A stretch of 13,970 bases of DNA. It comes from a bacterium (GTDB taxonomy: Bacteria; Bacteroidota; Bacteroidia; B-17B0; Aurantibacillaceae). The position numbers and the translations under genes are program-made. Location of the stretch: assembly GCA_027364695.1 (NCBI GenBank), contig DAHXOV010000330.1, forward strand, positions 1-13,970. The letters are read 5' to 3'. Below the pieces are notes generated by a model. The model made no database searches. It saw only the letters and a list, made by a program, of their open reading frames with translations, and was not told the DNA's origin. Below, piece after piece: positions 6,699 to 13,970 of the stretch (positions are counted from its first letter, which is position 1; each line of letters begins with the position of its first letter).

Positions 6699-7484
6699 AT
6701 GTTGGATAAAAAATTTGCAAATGAAGTTTTGAAAATTGTCAGGCAAGCTGGAAGGTTTATAGTTCAAGAAAGTAAGCATTTTGACAGCCATAAAATTCAT
6801 CACAAAGATCATTTTGATTTAGTCAGTTATGTAGATATTGAAACAGAAAAATACCTCATACACCATCTTTCTCAGCTTATGCCCGAAGCTGGCTTCATTG
6901 CAGAAGAGTCGCAAGTACATTCCACTAAAGAATGGAAATGGATAATAGACCCATTAGATGGCACTACCAATTTTACAAGACACCTGCCTTGCTATGCTAT
7001 CAGCGTAGCGTTGGCTCATAAAGATGATATGCAATTGTCTGTAGTGTATAATATTCCTCTCAATGAAATTTTTTACGCTATTAAAAACCATGGCGCCTAC
7101 TTAAATGATAACATCATCACTGTTGCAAGAAATAAAAATTTATCTTCATCACTATTTGCAACAGGATTTTCTGTTTCAAAATTTGATAAAGCAGAGATTC
7201 ATTTATCAATAGTAAAAGAAATTATTACCCACTCGCTCGGAATCAGAAGAATAGGAGCTGCCGCAGTAGATATTTGTTATGTAGCATGTGGAAGATTGGA
7301 TGGTTTTTTTGAATGGTATTTAAACCCATGGGATGTTGCTGCTGGCGCCCTGCTTGCCAAAGAAGCAGGAGCTATCGTATCCGATTTTTCTGGAAAGGAT
7401 AATTATTTATACAATCAGGAAATTATTGTTGCACAGCCTGATATTTATCATAGGCTTTTACAACTCATTCAACAAAAAATGTAA
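6699..7484 (+). CDS. Inositol monophosphatase family phosphatase (SuhB-like)
   Basis: A 261-residue member of the Mg2+-dependent, Li+-sensitive phosphatase superfamily (inositol monophosphatase/SuhB/CysQ/FBPase). Metal-binding motifs are intact: AEE (68-70), DPLDGTTN (84-91), and WDVAAG (211-216) preceded by a GAAAVDICYVACGRLDGF segment (187-203) typical of inositol-1-monophosphatases. Length is that of a single-domain family member. It lies 8 bases after the dihydroorotase stop and 2 bases before the next ATG, so it is surely co-transcribed. Substrate cannot be read from sequence: family members act on inositol phosphates, other sugar phosphates or 3'-phosphoadenosine phosphate. The motif layout looks closer to SuhB-type inositol monophosphatases than to CysQ. 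Nothing unusual was seen. Confidence 0.9.
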   Translation: MLDKKFANEVLKIVRQAGRFIVQESKHFDSHKIHHKDHFDLVSYVDIETEKYLIHHLSQLMPEAGFIAEESQVHSTKEWKWIIDPLDGTTNFTRHLPCYAISVALAHKDDMQLSVVYNIPLNEIFYAIKNHGAYLNDNIITVARNKNLSSSLFATGFSVSKFDKAEIHLSIVKEIITHSLGIRRIGAAAVDICYVACGRLDGFFEWYLNPWDVAAGALLAKEAGAIVSDFSGKDNYLYNQEIIVAQPDIYHRLLQLIQQKM

Positions 7485-7486
7485 TT

Positions 7487-8722
7487 ATGCTATTCAGACC
7501 AAAGATTATCAATGATCCCGTTTATGGGTTTATCACCATCAAAGATCAAAAAATTATTGAAATTATTAATCATCCTTATTTCCAAAGATTAAGAAGAATA
7601 AAGCAATTAGGATTGACTAATTTGGTTTATCCTGGTGCACTACATACCAGATTTCATCATGCTATTGGAGCCATGCACTTAATGCAGCAAGCCATTCATA
7701 TATTAAGAAGCAAAAAAATTGATATTTCAGAAGAAGAAGAAGAGTCCGCTCTTATTGCTATTTTATTGCACGATATTGGGCATAGTCCTTTTTCTCATGC
7801 GCTTGAAAATACGATTGTTCAAGGCGTTTCACATGAATATTTATCTTCTATACTCATGCGGGAATTAAACAGACAATTCAGTAATGAATTAAAATTAGCC
7901 ATAGATATATTTGAAGATAAATATGAGAGAAAATTCTTTCATCAATTGGTTAGCAGCCAACTAGATACAGATAGATTAGATTATCTTCTGAGAGATAGTT
8001 TCTTTACTGGTGTAAGTGAGGGAATCATTGGGACAGATAGAATTATCAAAATGATTACCATTGTTAAGGACAAATTAGTAGTAGAACAAAAAGGAATTTA
8101 TAGCATTGAAAAATTTCTCATAGCTCGTAGGTTGATGTATTGGCAGGTATACTTACACAAAACAGTACTTGCAGCAGAAAACATGTTGGTAAATATATTA
8201 AAAAGAGCCAAAGAATTAGAAAGAAAATATCACTACAATTTATTTGCAACACCTGCCTTAAAATTTTTTCTAACCAATAATTTTACAAAAGATGCCTTTC
8301 ACAACAGCGATGATGTTCTTGAAAATTTCGTTTTTTTAGACGATAATGATATGATAGCATCTATTAAAGTATGGACAAAATGCGAGGATTTTGTTTTATC
8401 TACACTTTGCCAAAAGTTTATCAACCGACAATTATTCCGCAATATACTTCAAAATACTATAATACCTCAACAACAAGTAAAATCCATACAATCTAAAGTA
8501 TTAAAAAAATACCCTCAAATTAAGAAGAATGAATTACATTATTTTATCATCAATGACAGTGTAAATAATTACGCTTATGTAAAAAGCAAATTTAAAATAG
8601 AAATATATAATGGTAAAAATCTTATAGATATTGCCAATGCAAGTGATAATTTTAATATCCAATCACTAAGTAAAAAAGTTACCAAATACTTTTTGTGTTA
8701 TGATAAATCTATTGAAGAATAA
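7487..8722 (+). CDS. HD-domain phosphohydrolase (SAMHD1/dGTPase-like fold)
   Basis: A 411-residue HD-superfamily metal-dependent phosphohydrolase. The N-terminal half carries the signature in order: FQRLRRIKQLG (32-42), TRFHHAIGAMHLM (54-66) with metal ligand H58, LLHDIGHSPFSHALE (93-107) with H95-D96, SHEYLSSIL (115-123), and SQLDTDRLDYLLRDS (157-171) with D160 as the last metal ligand. This layout is shared by SAMHD1 and bacterial dNTP triphosphohydrolase-like proteins, so hydrolysis of deoxynucleotides or another phosphoester is likely. The exact substrate is unproven. The C-terminal ~200 residues are lineage-type sequence with no motif I recognise. It lies 2 bases after the phosphatase stop and 6 bases before the next ATG, in an operon headed by a pyrimidine synthesis gene, which is compatible with nucleotide housekeeping. 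Confidence 0.88.
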   Translation: MLFRPKIINDPVYGFITIKDQKIIEIINHPYFQRLRRIKQLGLTNLVYPGALHTRFHHAIGAMHLMQQAIHILRSKKIDISEEEEESALIAILLHDIGHSPFSHALENTIVQGVSHEYLSSILMRELNRQFSNELKLAIDIFEDKYERKFFHQLVSSQLDTDRLDYLLRDSFFTGVSEGIIGTDRIIKMITIVKDKLVVEQKGIYSIEKFLIARRLMYWQVYLHKTVLAAENMLVNILKRAKELERKYHYNLFATPALKFFLTNNFTKDAFHNSDDVLENFVFLDDNDMIASIKVWTKCEDFVLSTLCQKFINRQLFRNILQNTIIPQQQVKSIQSKVLKKYPQIKKNELHYFIINDSVNNYAYVKSKFKIEIYNGKNLIDIANASDNFNIQSLSKKVTKYFLCYDKSIEE

Positions 8723-8728
8723 TTTCAA

Positions 8729-9781
8729 ATGAAAAAAGTACAATGCATCATTGTAGGAAGTGGATTAGCAGGTATTTCTATTGCATGGGAATTGTTTCTG
8801 AGAAAAGTGTCTTTTATAATTATTTCTTCGCCTCCTCTTTCACACGCTTCACTTATAGCTCCTGGTGTATGGAATCCTATTGTATTTAAAAGAATCGTAC
8901 CTACATGGAACGCATCAGAACTTATTAAAAGTTTGTTGCCGTTTTATAGTCGCATAGAAAAAATATTAAAAAAACAACTTATTTATCCCCTTAAAATATG
9001 GCATGCCATCAACAATACAGAGGAAGAGAAACTATGGAAACAAAAACAGGTATTATATCCTCGCTTCTTGAAAGATATTTTCTGTTTGAGTAAAGAAAAT
9101 TATCCCTACCTGAAAGAAAATATAAAATGCGGAGAAGTAAATGATGCAGGCAGATTGAACATATCAGAATATATTTTTTATTCAATAGAATTATTCAAAT
9201 CTATCAACGCTTACGCTGAAAATTATTTTAATTACGATGCTTTAATTACAGATACTGATCAAATTATTTATGATAATATCTTAGCAGAAAAAGTTGTTTT
9301 TTGTGAAGGTTATTTAGTCAAAACCAATCCTTTTTTCAATTTTGTAAAACTAAAACCCGCCAAAGGAGAACTTATAGAAATAGAATGCCAACATCCTATA
9401 TTGCCCGAAAATTCTATACTACACAGACAAATAAATATCATACCAACTGGAAATAAAAAATACATCATCGGGTCAAATTATGAATGGCAGCAATTAGATG
9501 AACAAGCTACTACTCTTACAAAAGATAAATTCCTACTTACTTTTAAACAACTTTTTCATACTCGTTATCAGCTAATAGGACATTATGCTGGTATTCGTCC
9601 TGCATCAGACAGGCGACCCATTCTTGGCAATCACCACAAACACAACAATATATACATATTCAACGGATTAGGAACAAAAGGAGTCATGCTCGCGCCCTAT
9701 TGTACAAAAATTTTATCTGATAATATATTACATAACAGACCTATTGAAAATTCATTGAATGTAAGTAGATTTTTTATATGA
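8729..9781 (+). CDS. FAD-dependent oxidoreductase (DAO family)
   Basis: A 350-residue flavoprotein of the D-amino-acid-oxidase/glycine-oxidase type. The N-terminus has the dinucleotide-binding Rossmann motif CIIVGSGLAGISIAW (6-20, GxGxxG at 10-15). The C-terminus has the second FAD/substrate signature AGIRPASDRRPILG (287-300) followed by NGLGTKGVMLAPY (312-324), as in glycine oxidase and the oxidase domain of MnmC. No signal peptide or membrane anchor is apparent; the first hydrophobic stretch is the Rossmann strand. It ends the operon, 6 bases after the HD protein, and converges on priA across 54 bases. The amine or amino-acid substrate is unknown. It is shorter than many glycine oxidases but shows no disruption. 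Confidence 0.85.
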   Translation: MKKVQCIIVGSGLAGISIAWELFLRKVSFIIISSPPLSHASLIAPGVWNPIVFKRIVPTWNASELIKSLLPFYSRIEKILKKQLIYPLKIWHAINNTEEEKLWKQKQVLYPRFLKDIFCLSKENYPYLKENIKCGEVNDAGRLNISEYIFYSIELFKSINAYAENYFNYDALITDTDQIIYDNILAEKVVFCEGYLVKTNPFFNFVKLKPAKGELIEIECQHPILPENSILHRQINIIPTGNKKYIIGSNYEWQQLDEQATTLTKDKFLLTFKQLFHTRYQLIGHYAGIRPASDRRPILGNHHKHNNIYIFNGLGTKGVMLAPYCTKILSDNILHNRPIENSLNVSRFFI

Positions 9782-9835
9782 TATACTCCTCTATTGCGTA
9801 TTTAAATTAAACGAGAGACAATCAAAAATAACTAT

Positions 9836-12301
9836 TTAGGAATCTATTATAATATCCACTATCACTTTTGAGTTTTGTACTTTCTGCGCATTTTGACGAA
9901 TAATTGATTTTGATTTTTTGTTAGAATAATGTTTTGGTATCTTAATTAAAATTTGGTGCAAATAAAAATTATTCAGTTTTGAAATATAAGGCTGAATAGG
10001 TCCAAGAATATACTCTTTGAAATACGGATAGAGTGATAAATACAATTGTTGTGCTCCCTTTGCACTCTCCGTAACATCTTTACTTTTAATTATTAATTCA
10101 CAAAGTTTTGTATAAGGTGGATAATTATAAGTTCGCCTTTCTTTCAAAACATGCTGATACATTTTATCATAATCATTTTCCAAATACATCTGTAATATAG
10201 GATGATCAGGATGAAATGTTTGAACCAGAACTTCTCCATCCTTCTCCATTCTACCAGATCTACCACTCAACTGATACAGCAATTGGAACGCTCTTTCAAA
10301 AGATCTGAAATCAGGAAAATGCAATATACTGTCGGCATTCAATACACCAACCAGTGTAACATTCTTAAAGTCCAATCCCTTCGTTATCATCTGTGTGCCA
10401 ATTAATATATCAATCTCTTGGTTTTCAAATGCTTCTATAATATTCTTGTGCGCCAACTTACTCCTTGTTGTGTCTTGGTCTAATCTTGCTATAGAATAAT
10501 TAGAAAACATTCTTAAAAATTCTTCTTCCACCTTTTCGGTGCCCCATCCTTTATAATTAAGATACACCGATCCGCAAGCGGGACATTGTGTCATCAAATC
10601 ACCTATTTCCCCACAATAATGACAATTCAAAACATGATGCTGCTTATGATATACCATACTCACATCACAATTCTTACATTTTGCTACCCATCCGCAAGTC
10701 GTGCATTGTATAACAGGCACATAACCTCTTCTATTATGAAATATCAATACCTGTTCTTTTTTATTTAATCTGTCTTTGATAGATTCAAACAAGGGTGGAG
10801 AAATTAAATGCTGCCCTTGCATCTGATGATAATACTTTCTCAAATCTATCAATTTTCTATACACACTTGCTTTTCCATATTTTTCTTTTAATACCACTTT
10901 ACCATACTTGCCAATATCACAATTAAACATTGTTTCCACAGATGGTGTAGCAGATCCTAAAAGTATTTTTGCATTTGTCATACTTGCCAAATATATCGCA
11001 GCATCCCGTGCATTATAGTAAGGATGCTTTTGCCTTTGTTGAAACGATGAATCATGCTCTTCATCAACAATAATAAGCCCTAAATATTTAAATGGTAAAA
11101 ACATTGCAGACCTAGGACCCAATACAATTCTTGCTGCGCTATCTTTATATTTTGGATGATCTTTTTCCATATCATATTTCAAAAGTTTGTTCCATATCTC
11201 TGTTCTTTCATTCTCCGAAAATTTTGAATGATATACATATACCTGATTGCCAAATACTTTTTTAAGACGTTGTATCAATTGAACAGTAAGCGCTATTTCT
11301 GGAACTAAATACAATACTTGCTTTTGCTGCACCAACTGCTCTTTTATCCATTCAATATAAATCTCCGTCTTCCCACTTCCCACTTCTCCATACAATACAC
11401 ATGCTTGTTTGCTTTCCCACTGTTTTTGTATTTCTCTTATTTTTTCTTTTTGTATATCGCTAAGTTCCGTTTTTTTTCTCTCTGTCTCTTCACTTGATAA
11501 ACGGCTCTCTTCAATCACTTGCTCAATAAGAACATTTTTATCTATCAATGCTTTAATAGAAGACGCACTGGATTTTTCAATCAACAGAGATTTTTTCACC
11601 AAAGCATCTTTTTGTGATAAGTTTAAATATGCCAACAAGCCCTCTAATTGCTTAAATGCCCTCTTTTCTAAATGAGTAACTAAATGCGCTAACTCTGTTT
11701 TATTTTTATACTTCGGATTTAATTCCACATACGCACAAAGTTTTGGTTGATACCTCTCCTCCAATTCCTCCGAAAAAATTATAACTTCTTTATCGGCAAG
11801 ATTTTTAATAAGTTTAGGAATACTTGATTTGGAAATCACTTTCTCTAATTCATTTATTCGTATTCTCTTTTGGTGCGCTAAAATATCCAACACTCTTTTT
11901 TCCATTTCATTCAGTTGTTCATACATTTTTACATCAATGCTATAATCAGCATTCATTTGTATAGCAGAAATACTTTCTATTTTTAGCCCCGCAGGTAAAG
12001 CCGCATTCATTAGATCACCTATTTTACTCATATAATAATCTGCCATCCAATACCAAAATTTTATCTGATGGTCTGATACACAAGCTTCTTCATCCAACAA
12101 ATATTCTACTGCCTTGGCTGTATAATTCGTAGGCGGTGTATCATGTACACGAACTATTACGGCAGAATAAAATTTCTTACTTCCAAATTGCACCACTGCT
12201 CTTTTGCCTATTGCAAGCTCAGACAAATAATATTCAGGGACACTATAAGTATAAGTGTAAGGCAAACTCAATGGCAATATCACATCTACAAAACATCGCA
12301 C
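9836..12301 (-). CDS. priA: Primosomal protein N' (replication restart helicase PriA)
   Basis: An 821-residue superfamily 2 DNA helicase that recognises stalled forks and reloads the replicative helicase. The N-terminal 3'-end-binding region opens with VDVILPLSLPYTYTYSVPE (5-23). Walker A is GEVGSGKT (305-312), motif II DEEH (413-416), motif III GSATPS (449-454). The zinc-binding insertion has eight cysteines in four pairs (533/536, 542/545, 560/563, 573/576), and motif VI reads QLSGRSGR (677-684, GRAGR in many relatives). It is longer than the E. coli protein (about 730 residues), mostly through the region before Walker A. The start is GTG at 12301: an upstream in-frame TAA at 12334 leaves no ATG, and the family-typical N-terminus begins right there. 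A TACTTTTG box ends 4 bases upstream. The gene follows the secreted repeat protein by 30 bases. Confidence 0.95.
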   Translation of the reverse strand: MRCFVDVILPLSLPYTYTYSVPEYYLSELAIGKRAVVQFGSKKFYSAVIVRVHDTPPTNYTAKAVEYLLDEEACVSDHQIKFWYWMADYYMSKIGDLMNAALPAGLKIESISAIQMNADYSIDVKMYEQLNEMEKRVLDILAHQKRIRINELEKVISKSSIPKLIKNLADKEVIIFSEELEERYQPKLCAYVELNPKYKNKTELAHLVTHLEKRAFKQLEGLLAYLNLSQKDALVKKSLLIEKSSASSIKALIDKNVLIEQVIEESRLSSEETERKKTELSDIQKEKIREIQKQWESKQACVLYGEVGSGKTEIYIEWIKEQLVQQKQVLYLVPEIALTVQLIQRLKKVFGNQVYVYHSKFSENERTEIWNKLLKYDMEKDHPKYKDSAARIVLGPRSAMFLPFKYLGLIIVDEEHDSSFQQRQKHPYYNARDAAIYLASMTNAKILLGSATPSVETMFNCDIGKYGKVVLKEKYGKASVYRKLIDLRKYYHQMQGQHLISPPLFESIKDRLNKKEQVLIFHNRRGYVPVIQCTTCGWVAKCKNCDVSMVYHKQHHVLNCHYCGEIGDLMTQCPACGSVYLNYKGWGTEKVEEEFLRMFSNYSIARLDQDTTRSKLAHKNIIEAFENQEIDILIGTQMITKGLDFKNVTLVGVLNADSILHFPDFRSFERAFQLLYQLSGRSGRMEKDGEVLVQTFHPDHPILQMYLENDYDKMYQHVLKERRTYNYPPYTKLCELIIKSKDVTESAKGAQQLYLSLYPYFKEYILGPIQPYISKLNNFYLHQILIKIPKHYSNKKSKSIIRQNAQKVQNSKVIVDIIIDS

Positions 12302-12305
12302 GAAG

Positions 12306-12313
12306 CAAAAGTA
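12306..12313 (-). promoter_or_regulatory. Bacteroidota -7 promoter element of priA
   Basis: Read on the minus strand, TACTTTTG matches TAnnTTTG and is separated from the GTG start at 12301 by four bases (CTTC). This predicts a leaderless or nearly leaderless priA message. The box shares three bases with the inverted repeat at 12311-12328. No -33 element was identified. Confidence 0.5.
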
Positions 12314-12328
12314 AGAATAAATTCTTAC
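12311..12328. repeat. Perfect 18-bp dyad overlapping the priA promoter box
   Basis: GTAAGAAT-AA-ATTCTTAC is a perfect 8-bp inverted repeat with a two-base spacer. It begins three bases past the stop codon of the secreted repeat protein and overlaps the priA -7 box. As RNA it could fold as seven A+U-rich pairs with a four-base loop followed by UUUU (minus-strand reading), a weak terminator for the upstream gene. As DNA it is shaped like an operator. Confidence 0.55.
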
Positions 12329-12331
12329 TGA

Positions 12332-13970
12332 TTATTTATCTCCATCCGGCAAACATGTTACATGCCCGACGTATTCATACTTATTTCCTTTTATATCTTG
12401 AGTATATATCTTATACACATATACATCTTGTTTTGCCTTTCCACCTCGCTTTATTGTACCATCCCAGCCTTTATACAAATCAGTTGTCTCATATACTCTT
12501 TCTCCCCATCTGTCAAAAATAATCATCTTAAAATTCTTATCATCTATTCCAATACCTTTTACATTAAATACATCATTCAAATTATTTCCATCAGGCGTAA
12601 ACACATCAGGGATAAACAAGCGATAAATAGGTTCAATACGTACTTTCTTTTTAGCATAATTTTTACACCCATATTGATTCGTCGCTACCAAATAAACTTC
12701 ATAATCACCTGCATAGTCATAAACATGATAAGGATGTGTTTCAGTAGATATGTTCTGATTACTATATGGATCTCCAAAATACCATTGATAAGAATCAGCA
12801 TACAAAGATAAGTTAGTAAAATTAATTATCGGATTATCCACGGTAGCAACGGATGGATATGGCTCAAAATCTGCAACAGGTGTTGGATACACTTGTATAT
12901 AATTCTGAATAGTAGTATCCCATCTACAGCCATATTGACTGGTTATGTATAAAGATACAGGATAAAACCCAACGCCTTCATAGGAGGTAGAAACATTATT
13001 ACCACCAATTGTATTACCATTACCAAAATTCCAAAAATAAGTATCATTCATTCCTGTAGATTGTGCAGTAAATGTAGGAATAACTGGAGGGCATCCTTGC
13101 CTTACATCTGCCGTAAAGAACCCCGAAGGTTTTGGGTAAACATTCACAACAAAATATCCCGTATCTCCTGGAATACTACATCCATCATCTACATACCCAC
13201 TATATACTTGCGGTTGATTAGCGTAATCGCCTGTTATGACTATATCTTGTGTACTGCTACCCGTATTCCACAGCCATTGATACGGGCCATTATTCCCCGG
13301 AGAAATAACATACGGATGCAATGTATAAGTATTTTCAGAGCAAATCCAAATGGTATCATTTTTAAGTTTAAGTGGCGGTTTTACTATAATTGTAATTATT
13401 TTTTGAGGTGTCCTACAACCATTTGTATCCACTGCATATACGGAAAATGTAGCCGTAGTCGTTAAATTTACTGAATGTGGTCCGGCTCCACTCAAACCGC
13501 TGGCTGCATCCCAGTAATACTGGTATGGAGATGTCCCATTGAATGCAGATGCAAATAAATTCACACTATTACCATAACATATTACTTGATCAGAAGAGGT
13601 AACTAAACCCAGTTGTGGTGGCTGCGTGACTGTAATCACCGAAGAGGTAGAACATCCATAATAATCAGTTATTACAAGTGTATAAGTACCCGCAGATACT
13701 CCATTTACAATACTATCTTGATTATGATAAGGCAACCAATCTAAATAAAGTGGTGTAGTTCCATTCGTATAACTGGCCGCTATAATTCCATTATTACCAT
13801 TGTAACAAAGAGGTGGTGTATAACTCATTGAAGTAATCAAAGGGACACTTGTTCTGGGTAAAAATACAGTATCAGAATACATACAATTGTTAGCATCCGT
13901 AATTGTAAGTGTATAAACCTGATTCCCTGTCAATGCTGAAATACTTGCTGTATTCACAGCCCCTGTACTC
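12332..13970 (-). CDS. SprB/PKD-repeat secreted protein with T9SS type B sorting domain (5' end outside window)
   Basis: The C-terminal 546 residues of a large extracellular or cell-surface protein; the frame is open to the window edge (STGA precedes the GTG at 13957), so the N-terminus and signal peptide are missing. Counting from that GTG: a complete SprB-type repeat runs from about 49 (CYNGNNG) to 113 (TYTLVITDYYGC, ending VTQP), after the tail of another (TLTITDANNC). Immunoglobulin-like segments follow (about 114-275), then two PKD domains (about 278-358 with YFWNFGNG; 360-442 with YQWYFGD). The end is a type B (gliding-motility/CHU_C) C-terminal domain, FIPDVFTPDGNNLNDVF (448-464) and FDRWGERVYET (481-491) to GHVT (531-534). 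That domain directs export by the type IX secretion system. It is probably an adhesin or surface scaffold. It is followed by priA with no shared function evident. Confidence 0.92.
   Translation of the reverse strand, partial: STGAVNTASISALTGNQVYTLTITDANNCMYSDTVFLPRTSVPLITSMSYTPPLCYNGNNGIIAASYTNGTTPLYLDWLPYHNQDSIVNGVSAGTYTLVITDYYGCSTSSVITVTQPPQLGLVTSSDQVICYGNSVNLFASAFNGTSPYQYYWDAASGLSGAGPHSVNLTTTATFSVYAVDTNGCRTPQKIITIIVKPPLKLKNDTIWICSENTYTLHPYVISPGNNGPYQWLWNTGSSTQDIVITGDYANQPQVYSGYVDDGCSIPGDTGYFVVNVYPKPSGFFTADVRQGCPPVIPTFTAQSTGMNDTYFWNFGNGNTIGGNNVSTSYEGVGFYPVSLYITSQYGCRWDTTIQNYIQVYPTPVADFEPYPSVATVDNPIINFTNLSLYADSYQWYFGDPYSNQNISTETHPYHVYDYAGDYEVYLVATNQYGCKNYAKKKVRIEPIYRLFIPDVFTPDGNNLNDVFNVKGIGIDDKNFKMIIFDRWGERVYETTDLYKGWDGTIKRGGKAKQDVYVYKIYTQDIKGNKYEYVGHVTCLPDGDK

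Noticed and set aside
7487..8722. HD-domain protein as an antiviral dNTPase belonging with the R-M genes
   Set aside because: It sits in a tight operon with pyrC and housekeeping enzymes, about 3.8 kb and an IS remnant away from the R-M genes; a defence role is not supported.
9782..9835. Bidirectional terminator between the converging operons
   Set aside because: The 54-base gap shows no convincing stem-loop with T-runs on either strand.
12136..12811. Long plus-strand open frames across the start of priA and the end of the secreted protein
   Set aside because: Both lie antisense to well-supported genes, have low-complexity hydrophobic translations and no family motifs; they are frame shadows.
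13061..13465. Plus-strand 134-codon frame within the secreted repeat protein
   Set aside because: Antisense to SprB/PKD repeats and rich in Ile, Arg and Cys as expected for a shadow; no motif.

Overview
The window looks like chromosomal DNA from a member of the Bacteroidota, possibly Chitinophagales-like. Four things point there: a secreted protein ending in a gliding-motility/type IX secretion (T9SS) type B C-terminal domain; promoters of the TAnnTTTG type placed directly against start codons; a general lack of Shine-Dalgarno sequences; and a dihydroorotase with the DDQVHFREPG form of its metal-binding motif. The DNA is A+T-rich. Assignment below phylum level is inference.

Bases 1-3689 (+ strand) hold two type II restriction-modification (R-M) systems head to tail. 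System A is the 3' end of a PD-(D/E)XK endonuclease gene, cut by the window edge, followed 6 bases later by a beta-class amino-methyltransferase. System B is a small putative PD-(D/E)XK endonuclease with its own promoter-like element, overlapping a gamma-class (TaqI/HincII-like) N6-adenine methyltransferase. Each methylase would protect host DNA from its partner nuclease. No controller (C) protein gene is visible.

Bases 3690-5340 are a low-density transition zone. It holds an imperfect hairpin just after system B, a G+C-richer stretch with a coding-like minus-strand fragment, a secreted SUMF1/FGE-fold protein that lacks one of the two catalytic cysteines, and a decayed IS481-type transposase remnant on the minus strand. 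This suggests repeated insertion and loss next to the R-M genes.

Bases 5341-9781 (+ strand) form a tight four-gene housekeeping operon: dihydroorotase, inositol-monophosphatase-family phosphatase, HD-domain phosphohydrolase and FAD-dependent oxidoreductase. Spacers are 8, 2 and 6 bases. A TAnnTTTG box lies 8 bases before the first ATG, implying a nearly leaderless mRNA.

Bases 9836-13970 are on the minus strand and converge on that operon across 54 bases with no obvious hairpin. They hold the 3' part of a large SprB-repeat/PKD-repeat T9SS cargo protein, open at the window edge, then the replication restart helicase PriA. PriA appears to start at GTG just after a TAnnTTTG box, and that box overlaps a perfect 18-bp dyad. 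No tRNA, rRNA or CRISPR array was seen. I see no clearly new multi-gene system; the most notable signals are the paired R-M systems, the transposase remnant, the leaderless promoter layout and the dyad before priA.
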